DNA from: Rhodospirillales bacterium
Lineage (GTDB): Bacteria > Pseudomonadota > Alphaproteobacteria > Rhodospirillales > Thalassospiraceae
Reading direction: 5' to 3'
Assembly: GCA_019634165.1 (NCBI GenBank)
Contig: JAHQVT010000006.1
Coordinates: 372,001 to 436,000 of the forward strand
Length of the DNA: 64,000 bases
Positions within the stretch are counted from its first letter, which is position 1. Every line of letters starts with the position of its first letter. The position numbers were made by a program, and so were the translations under genes. Under the pieces are notes generated by a model. The model was not told the DNA's origin and did not search any database. It saw only the letters and a program-made list of their open reading frames with translations. Shown here piece by piece: positions 57,709 through 64,000 of this stretch.

Positions 57709-59112
57709 CTAGGGCGTGATACGCCGGATCAGGCAATCTACCCCAACGGACTTCAGTTGGTTACAGGCCTGTGATGCATCAGATTTTGTCGCATACTGGC
57801 CCGTCAGAAGACGGAAGAATAGCCCTTTTCCTTCAACGGCTATGCTTGTGACTTCATGTGACGCAGATGCAAGAACCCCACGTGATGAAGATTGGAATTT
57901 GGGCCATGCCCCTTCGGCGCGTTCGCGCGAACGGTAGGCTGCAAGCTGTATCGAGTAATACGGCGAACTGACGGCATTGACCACCGGTGCGGCTTTTGGG
58001 GCTGTCATCGGTTTTTTGATTGCTGATTGGGCTGCCGGTTTGGCTTGCTGAGTGTTCGACGTCATCGGCAATTCGATCATTGCATTTGCTGGTTCGCGAT
58101 CAATAACATCAAGCTCGCCTTGTTCCATCGGGCGCGAGTTGGAAACAACAACAGCGCCGGTGCTTTCGGTCGTTTCCTCGGCACCGGAAATGGTTGCGGG
58201 TTCTGTTGGCGCAGACGTTATTATTTTTGGTGTCTGAGGCGCCACCAACGAGTTCGCACGCGTTTGGGGTGTTTTTGACGGTGCAGGGGATGGCTTAGCA
58301 ACGATGACAGGTGTTGGCTGTATCTGTGGTGCTGTCATTGCAGCAGCACTATTAACCGTCGTGGCGGCCGGTGGGGCGGGGCGGGTAGCCGTCGTCGATG
58401 GACTGGCGCGACGTTCAACCTTTGTGAGTTGTGCTGTATTCTCGCTGAATTCCATATTCATGCGCGCAACTGGGGTTGTGCTGTCTTCCGGATCAGCAAT
58501 TACAACGCCGCCGGTTTCATAAAATCGGCGGTCGCGTTCAACATGCGGCGGATTAGGAAGATCGGGACCGGATGCAACTGTTGCAGACGAGATAACGGAT
58601 TCAATTTCAGGTGAACGTGCATATTCTGGTGCGTCCGTATCCAGCCCAACCAATCGGCGCTGGGCAAGGCTGTTTACGCTTCCAGAAAGAGTGATGCCAT
58701 TGCCGCAATCCAGATCGACTTTGATGTCGGGTGGTGATGCGGTAAGCCAAACATAAAGCTTTCTCGCATTCTCGTAATCGCCAGCCATATCAAATTCGAT
58801 GGCCGTAATGAGATTTTCTTGTGGGCTGCGGTTAAGAGAAATCTCGACAGGCGAGGTTTGCATCGACGCGTTTTTATCCGTCGCACCAAGGAATAAGCCA
58901 CAAGCTGCATTGCTAAGCTTTGTTGTTTCCATAGAACCGGAAGATACAGAGCTGCTGGTGGAAGCAGGCATTTGTTCTGGATTTGAATTGAACAAAAACC
59001 CGGTAAGGCCTTCGGTGCTGCAAGCAGACAGGAACGGCAAAAGAGCCGCGGCAGTTAACCAACGCCTCGCAAACGAGGATTTCTGAGAACTTATCGCTGA
59101 GCTGATTTCCAC
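57709..59112 (-). CDS. SPOR-domain lipoprotein
   Basis: 467 residues. The lipobox LSAC in LLPFLSACSTEG makes Cys31 the lipid site. A long Ala/Pro/Thr-rich linker (about 230-370) leads to a C-terminal SPOR domain (YYSIQLAAYRSRERAEGAWP, VEGKGLFFRLLTGQY, CNQLKSVGVDCLI). SPOR binds denuded septal peptidoglycan, so a cell-division or wall role is expected. A central region near residues 95-145 mentions a repeat-like block but no known domain. The gene stands alone. Confidence 0.86.
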   Translation of the reverse strand: MEISSAISSQKSSFARRWLTAAALLPFLSACSTEGLTGFLFNSNPEQMPASTSSSVSSGSMETTKLSNAACGLFLGATDKNASMQTSPVEISLNRSPQENLITAIEFDMAGDYENARKLYVWLTASPPDIKVDLDCGNGITLSGSVNSLAQRRLVGLDTDAPEYARSPEIESVISSATVASGPDLPNPPHVERDRRFYETGGVVIADPEDSTTPVARMNMEFSENTAQLTKVERRASPSTTATRPAPPAATTVNSAAAMTAPQIQPTPVIVAKPSPAPSKTPQTRANSLVAPQTPKIITSAPTEPATISGAEETTESTGAVVVSNSRPMEQGELDVIDREPANAMIELPMTSNTQQAKPAAQSAIKKPMTAPKAAPVVNAVSSPYYSIQLAAYRSRERAEGAWPKFQSSSRGVLASASHEVTSIAVEGKGLFFRLLTGQYATKSDASQACNQLKSVGVDCLIRRITP

Positions 59113-59288
59113 GCTTCACCTGATGATCACTATATCAGCGAAAGTTATATATATACCTACGGCTAAAAACAACTCTTACAAGTGTTACCAGCTCTGTCAA
59201 GCGTGCTGCAAAATCAGATGGATATGAGGAATTCCCAACAGAAAAAATGACCTATCAGGCAGTAACTGAGGGGCGATTGCAAATCGGC

Positions 59289-59675
59289 TTAGCGCATCAT
59301 TAAGGGGACAAGAACCCCAGCAAGCAGGACCAAAACTGTAATGGCAATGACGATGTTGATGAGGCTTTTCGTCGCCTGATTTGCAACTTCGCGGGTAACG
59401 GCAGGTTTGTTTTTATTAGCGCGAGATCCGGTCGCCCCAGCACCGCTTGCCTTATCGGCAGTCAGGATTTTGATGACTTGTTTTTTATCCCTGCGCGTTG
59501 CCTGATCATATTTGTTTTCGACAATGCGAACTTCAACATTGTTTTTGTTCGTCAAGGCTGCTTTGGCAGAATTCATTGCCGCCATATAGTCTGTGACAGT
59601 TTCAAGGTCCATAGGATTACCGGTCGTCCGGACACAGACAACCGTGTAGCTTTTTCGCATGATCGCGTCAGACAT
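59289..59675 (-). CDS. Tail-anchored small protein
   Basis: 128 residues. The N-terminal 75 residues are soluble (YTVVCVRTTGNPMDLETVTD); residues 105-127 form a single C-terminal membrane helix (SLINIVIAITVLVLLAGVLV). There is no signal peptide, so a tail anchor with the domain in the cytosol is expected. Not recognised. Located between the SPOR lipoprotein and a TPR protein. Confidence 0.7.
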   Translation of the reverse strand: MSDAIMRKSYTVVCVRTTGNPMDLETVTDYMAAMNSAKAALTNKNNVEVRIVENKYDQATRRDKKQVIKILTADKASGAGATGSRANKNKPAVTREVANQATKSLINIVIAITVLVLLAGVLVPLMMR

Positions 59676-59801
59676 TGTACTTCCTGCTCTTCTTTAACTG
59701 CTTGCCACGTAGCGTCATATGGCATTTCGAAGCGGAAATACAAACCTATTCTAACGAGTGGGCCTTAATATCTTTACGATCATGCGGCGATCAAGAAGTG
59801 C

Positions 59802-60269
59802 TCAGTTGGTGATTTTTCCGGAAAGTTCTTTGTATTCTGCACAATCCGTGCCGCAAATTTGTTCAAGACGAGCCAAGCTTTCGCGGGCCATGTCCGGTTT
59901 ACCCGTCAGCAAGAAGAGTTCACCTTGATATTCAAGGGCGCCAATATGTTCAGGATTGATCATGAGTGCGCGTTCATAGTTCTGTGCTGCACTGTCCAAT
60001 TCACCAAGTTTACGTTGGCTATAGGCAAGGTAGTTATACAAATCGGCATTGTCTGGATCGTCTTTGAGCATCGCTTCGACCTTATCAATAGCCATGTCAT
60101 ACATGCCGGTCTCTACCAGTTCTGAAACAGCAGAAAGATCCGTGCCGCCTTCACTCCATGTGTTGGAGCTTCCCATTGCCAACGCACTGGTCGCGGTAAG
60201 CGGGCTAGCAAGCATGAAGAGCGTAATGCAAGCCGCGATCATTTTTGGGGTTTCACCATAGCGGTTCAT
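59802..60269 (-). CDS. Secreted tetratricopeptide-repeat protein
   Basis: 155 residues with a signal peptide (MIAACITLFMLASPLTATSA) cleaved near ALA. Three TPR units follow: SELVETGMYDMAIDKVEAML, YNYLAYSQRKLGELDSAAQN and ALEYQGELFLLTGKPDMARE. It is a periplasmic adaptor of unknown partner. The stop is followed by 126 bases and the tail-anchored gene. Confidence 0.82.
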   Translation of the reverse strand: MNRYGETPKMIAACITLFMLASPLTATSALAMGSSNTWSEGGTDLSAVSELVETGMYDMAIDKVEAMLKDDPDNADLYNYLAYSQRKLGELDSAAQNYERALMINPEHIGALEYQGELFLLTGKPDMARESLARLEQICGTDCAEYKELSGKITN

Positions 60270-60403
60270 CGTCGTACCTTTCGTTGATCAATCGTTTGGA
60301 TCAAGATGTGCGTTGGGACGCTCCAGATTTGTGATTTATCACAACTGTAAGTTTTTACTACTCACTTGTTGGTTAACAATATGTCATTGAAAGGGCATCT
60401 TCG

Positions 60404-61159
60404 TTGGGCGTAGTTGAGGCACTTGCATTGAGCATGGGCGGCGCATGGGCCAGTGGTGTCAATCTGTACGGGACGGTCGTTGTCCTGGGCATGATGAACA
60501 ACCTTGGTCTATTTGATTTGCCGCCGAATTTGCAAATTCTTGGCAGTTGGTGGGTCTTGGCACTCGCAGCCTTTTTGTATTTGATTGAATTCGTTGCTGA
60601 TAAAATCCCGATTGTCGATAGCGTCTGGGACGCCATTCATACATTCATCCGAATTCCTGCCGGTGCTCTTTTGGCAGCAGGTGCGATGAGTGGCTTGGAT
60701 GTGGGAATGGGCGAAGAAGCACAGACTGCGATCAGCCTTCTGGTTGGCGGCACGATTGCAGCGGGTAGCCACTTCACGAAAGCCGGAAGTCGAGCCGCAA
60801 TCAATACATCCCCAGAACCAGTGAGCAACAGTATCGCTTCAGTCGCTGAAGATGTTGCTGTTTTTGGTGCGCTTTACACAGTGGTATTTCACCCGGTCGT
60901 ATTTTTCGTTCTGTTCGCGGTGTTTGTGCTTTTGCTGATTTGGCTGGTGCCAAAAATCTGGCGGTTTATCGGGCAGGTGTTTGGGAATGCCCGTCATCCG
61001 GCGGCAGCCTATGGGAATGCAAGGGCAGAACAAGCCGGACCTAGGATGGCCGGACCTGGGATGGAAAGTATGGGTAAGCTTGATCTTTCAGGCGCTGGCA
61101 GTGAAACAGCATTGCCCCCTAGTAGTTCGCCCAATGATCCCAAACTGCCACCGCATTAA
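60404..61159 (+). CDS. DUF4126-family membrane protein
   Basis: 251 residues starting at TTG 60404 (AAAGGG at good distance). Hydrophobic helices with GAWASGVNLYGTVVVLGMMN, LYLIEFVADKIPIVDSVWDA and AISLLVGGTIAAGSHFTKAG match the DUF4126 family. The C-terminus is a soluble Gly/Pro-rich tail (about 205-251) absent from typical members. Function unknown. It converges with thrS. Confidence 0.83.
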   Translation: MGVVEALALSMGGAWASGVNLYGTVVVLGMMNNLGLFDLPPNLQILGSWWVLALAAFLYLIEFVADKIPIVDSVWDAIHTFIRIPAGALLAAGAMSGLDVGMGEEAQTAISLLVGGTIAAGSHFTKAGSRAAINTSPEPVSNSIASVAEDVAVFGALYTVVFHPVVFFVLFAVFVLLLIWLVPKIWRFIGQVFGNARHPAAAYGNARAEQAGPRMAGPGMESMGKLDLSGAGSETALPPSSSPNDPKLPPH

Positions 61160-61183
61160 AACGACCAAAATGATCAAGACAGA

Positions 61184-61217
61184 AAAAAGCCCGCAAGTGC
61201 ATCACTTGCGGGCTTTT
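61184..61217. terminator. Bidirectional terminator between the DUF4126 gene and thrS
   Basis: Perfect 15-bp stem AAAAGCCCGCAAGTG / CACTTGCGGGCTTTT with a 3-base loop, in the gap between convergent genes. Confidence 0.92.
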
Positions 61218-61247
61218 CATTCGTTAAATGGATATTCTCAGATCACT

Positions 61248-63185
61248 TTAAAATTCTGCTTCGATCACGCGATCACGGATTTCAGCAGCCATTGTTTCGG
61301 CAAGTTCTTCGATGCCAAAGGTTTTCTGATGCTTGAAACCAATTCGGCGAACCGATGCAGTTTTTTCTTCGGCTTCACGTTTACCAAGCGCAAGGATCAT
61401 TGGAATCTTTGCGTGGCTGTGTTCGCGGACCTTGTAGTTGATCTTTTCATTACGGGTATCGACTTCGACATTCAGCCCTTTGGCAGCCAATGCTGCCTTA
61501 ACTTCATGCGCGTAGTCATCTGCTTCGTTGGTAATCGTGCAGATTACCGCATGAACCGGCGATAGCCACAAGGGCAGGCGACCGGCATAGTTTTCGATCA
61601 GGATACCGATAAACCGTTCGAGTGAACCAAGTATCGCACGGTGCAGCATGACCGGACGGTGTTTTTCACCGTCTTCACCCATATAGGAGGCATCCAGACG
61701 TTCTGGTAAAACGAAGTCAGCCTGAAGCGTTCCGCACTGCCAATCACGGCCAATCGCGTCACGCAGCACGAATTCAAGTTTCGGACCATAAAACGCGCCT
61801 TCACCCGGATTGACTTCAAGTTCAAGCCCGGCTTCTTCAGCCGCTTCGCGAAGGGCGGTTTCTGCCTTGTCCCAAATCTCATCCGCGCCGGCACGAACTT
61901 CCGGGCGATCAGAAAATTTGACGAGGATGTCGGTAAATCCGAAATCTTTGTAAACGGATTTCAAAAGGTCGCAGAAAATCTTGGTTTCCGAGACAATCTG
62001 ATCTTCGGTGCAGAAGATATGCGCATCATCCTGAATGAACTGACGTACACGCATGATGCCATGCAGGCCGCCAGATGGCTCATTACGATGGCAACAGCCA
62101 AATTCAGCCATACGCAACGGCAAGTCGCGGTAAGATTTGCTGCCAAGGCGGAAAATCTGCACGTGGCATGGGCAGTTCATCGGTTTAAGTGCAAGCACCT
62201 TTTCGGGATCATCTTCATCCGGGGTCGTGGTGAACATGTTCTCGCGGAACTTTTCCCAGTGACCGGATTTTTCCCAAAGTACGCGATCAACAAGCTGCGG
62301 GGTGCGGACTTCCTGATATCCGGCCGCATCAAGGCGTTCACGGATATAGTTTTCGACCTTGTGATAAAGCTTCAGACCTTTGTCATGCCAGAAGACCGAC
62401 CCTTGGGCTTCTTCCTGCATGTGGAAAAGGTCCATTTCGCGACCAAGGCGACGGTGATCACGTTTCTCAGCCTCTTCAAGCATATGGAGATATGCCTCAA
62501 GATCGTCTTTGCTTTCCCAGCACGTACCATAGATACGCTGTAGCATTTCGTTGTCAGAATTGCCGCGCCAATAGGCACCGGCAACCTTCATCAATTTGAA
62601 GGCCTTGCCGATCTTGCCGGTAGACGGGGCATGCGGACCACGACACAAGTCGATGAAATCGCCTTGGCGATAGCAAGTGATTGTTTCGGTTTCCGGCAGG
62701 TCGCGAATGATCTCGGCTTTGTATTTCTCGCCTTTGTCGAGGAAGAATTTAATCGCTTCGTTGCGATCCCAAACCTCACGGACAATCGGTTCGTTCCGTT
62801 CGATGATTTTGTGCATCTGCTTTTCGATCTTGGTCAGATCGTCAGGCGTGAACGGCGTTTTACGTGCGAAATCGTAATAAAAGCCGTTTTCAATGGACGG
62901 GCCAATTGTGACCTGCGTATCAGGATAAAGTTCCTGCACGGCTTCGGCCATAACGTGCGCACAGTCGTGACGGATAAGCGGCAAAACCTCGTCATGCCCT
63001 TTGGTCACGATTTCGATTGTCGCGTCAGTGTCAATTTCACGCGCAAGGTCGCGCACTTCACCGTTGACGATGATGGCAAAGGATTTCTTCGCCAGTGATG
63101 AACTGATGCTTTTGGCGACATCAAAACCCGAAACAGGACCGTCGAATTCGCGTACGGCGCCATCGGGAAGGGTCAGGGCAATCAT
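61248..63185 (-). CDS. thrS: Threonyl-tRNA synthetase
   Basis: Class II synthetase of 645 residues. N-terminal TGS domain ([20 protein letters not shown]), editing (SAD) domain with [16 protein letters not shown], catalytic core with [10 protein letters not shown] (zinc Cys), [18 protein letters not shown], and C-terminal anticodon domain ([20 protein letters not shown]). No aberration. The upstream 377 bases should contain its promoter and leader. Confidence 0.97.
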   Translation of the reverse strand: MIALTLPDGAVREFDGPVSGFDVAKSISSSLAKKSFAIIVNGEVRDLAREIDTDATIEIVTKGHDEVLPLIRHDCAHVMAEAVQELYPDTQVTIGPSIENGFYYDFARKTPFTPDDLTKIEKQMHKIIERNEPIVREVWDRNEAIKFFLDKGEKYKAEIIRDLPETETITCYRQGDFIDLCRGPHAPSTGKIGKAFKLMKVAGAYWRGNSDNEMLQRIYGTCWESKDDLEAYLHMLEEAEKRDHRRLGREMDLFHMQEEAQGSVFWHDKGLKLYHKVENYIRERLDAAGYQEVRTPQLVDRVLWEKSGHWEKFRENMFTTTPDEDDPEKVLALKPMNCPCHVQIFRLGSKSYRDLPLRMAEFGCCHRNEPSGGLHGIMRVRQFIQDDAHIFCTEDQIVSETKIFCDLLKSVYKDFGFTDILVKFSDRPEVRAGADEIWDKAETALREAAEEAGLELEVNPGEGAFYGPKLEFVLRDAIGRDWQCGTLQADFVLPERLDASYMGEDGEKHRPVMLHRAILGSLERFIGILIENYAGRLPLWLSPVHAVICTITNEADDYAHEVKAALAAKGLNVEVDTRNEKINYKVREHSHAKIPMILALGKREAEEKTASVRRIGFKHQKTFGIEELAETMAAEIRDRVIEAEF

Positions 63186-63562
63186 GGTTGGCTCAACTCT
63201 GCTTTATCTGCGGACATAATTCAGTAGCGCACATCTTGGACCCGCATGTTTACGCGGGGGGAATGCACAAGAAAAGGAATTTCAGGATAAGGTCAAGTTC
63301 GCTCTTTGAAAAAAGCGACATTCGGGACGGCATTAAACGCTGTGCAGCCGCTTTGGCGCACAAGGGTTGAATTGCAGATCAATATTTTGTCGGCCAAGCC
63401 GTGCATTGATACTATCCCGTTTACTGATGAGCCAATATAACAGGTGAAACGCACAGGGCAAGCGACAAGCCACGGCAAGACATAGTCACGCAGACTTCAT
63501 TTTGCCCTGTATGAAAGTATTTAAATTAAAGGCGCCACCATCGCCGAAACAGGGAGCCCCAC
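63186..63562. other. Divergent gap between thrS and an MFS gene
   Basis: 377 bases. A small hairpin CCCGC/GCGGG (about 63241-63258) lies in the thrS leader. No gene, T-box or threonine-rich leader peptide is visible. Confidence 0.5.
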
Positions 63563-64000
63563 ATGTCCAGTCCGGAAGTTCGCCGGAACATTATGTTCTT
63601 AAGTTTGTGCGTCGCACTGTCTGCCAGTGCGATGTCGCTGATTTTTACCGTTGCGGCAGTCATCGGGTATTCATTGGCAACAGATAAGTCGCTTTCAACG
63701 TTGCCGGTTGCCTTTATGATGGTTGCTATGATGGCGATGACCGCACCATCAGCAATTGTTATGGCAAAGTTAGGTCGCAGATTCGGTTTCTGGATGGGGG
63801 CCGTTATTGCGATGTTTGGTGCCGTGGCAGGTATGGGTGCTGTTTACTATGGCAACTTTTGGTTCCTGTGTATTGCCTGCGCCTGTATTGGGGCGGGAAA
63901 TGCCATTGCCATGCAATACCGGTTTGCCGCGGCCGAAGCTGCCCCGCCGGAATTTCGCGCGCGTGCTATTTCCTATACCATGCTTGGTGGGTTGGCCTCC
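63563..64000 (+). CDS. MFS transporter, cut by the right window edge
   Basis: The first 146 residues of a major facilitator, ATG 63563 after AGGGAG. Four helices are traced; the loop MAKLGRRFGFWMGAVIA is the MFS A-like motif. The segment AMQYRFAAAEAAPPEFRARA parallels MYYRYAALEAVGTAQNGRAA in the broken gene at 29079, so both belong to one subfamily. The rest lies beyond the window; substrate unknown. Confidence 0.85.
   Translation, partial: MSSPEVRRNIMFLSLCVALSASAMSLIFTVAAVIGYSLATDKSLSTLPVAFMMVAMMAMTAPSAIVMAKLGRRFGFWMGAVIAMFGAVAGMGAVYYGNFWFLCIACACIGAGNAIAMQYRFAAAEAAPPEFRARAISYTMLGGLAS

Noticed and set aside
62019..62543. 174-residue frame opposite thrS
   Set aside because: Shadow of the thrS coding sequence, with no independent support.

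Overview
The window looks like chromosome of a marine alphaproteobacterium of the Rhodospirillales, most likely Thalassospira or a close relative. This rests on remembered gene content and order, not on a search. Supporting points are the indirect tRNA amidation genes gatCAB, an AapJQMP-type amino-acid transporter, a pyrB gene paired with a non-catalytic dihydroorotase homologue, encoded CCA on the tRNA, and the style of the proteins. No rRNA, CRISPR array, insertion sequence, prophage or plasmid gene is visible. Coding density is high and most operons end in clear hairpin terminators.

Layout. 1-6197 (minus strand): topA (cut by the left edge), dprA, plsY, a pyrC-like gene and pyrB. 6311-8886: an AEC exporter, a VOC-fold protein and ruvX. 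9149-14443: a polyamine/putrescine-type ABC operon whose two permeases carry unusual extra regions. 14793-18019: gatC-gatA-gatB. 18101-22139: two divergent pairs (DJ-1/PfpI protein with a LysR regulator; argO with argP), with thymidine kinase between them. 22286-25886: pqiABC-type MCE lipid-transport operon. 26158-27846: a large unrecognised soluble protein. 27998-30241: a GlxA-type AraC regulator followed by a frameshifted MFS gene. 30392-31407: two small proteins around tRNA-Ser(GCT).

31520-42399 is the most coherent block: a PfkB-family kinase, a periplasmic 5'-nucleotidase, a BMP-type nucleoside ABC importer, cytidine deaminase, purine nucleoside phosphorylase and thymidine phosphorylase. 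Together they describe a nucleotide scavenging route: extracytoplasmic dephosphorylation, nucleoside import, deamination and phosphorolysis. Thymidine kinase at 19870 adds a salvage branch. A 36-codon remnant of a GMC oxidoreductase and a DeoR/GlpR regulator follow.

43757-49446: an orphan MlaF-like ATPase lacking both the catalytic Glu and the switch His, then the aapJQMP operon. 49447-56329: acetoacetyl-CoA synthetase, a MoaB-type protein, a TauE/SafE permease, a soluble protein with a chemoreceptor tip ahead of a Cache region, a duplicated membrane protein and an IclR regulator. 56537-64000: msrA, small envelope proteins, a SPOR lipoprotein, a TPR protein, a DUF4126 protein, thrS, and an MFS gene cut by the right edge that belongs to the same subfamily as the frameshifted one.

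The best candidates for something new are the degenerate ATPase, the chemoreceptor-tip/Cache protein, the enlarged ABC permeases, the direct repeats ahead of the nucleoside transporter, and the decayed genes at 14440 and 42459. No complete undescribed defence or mobile system was found.
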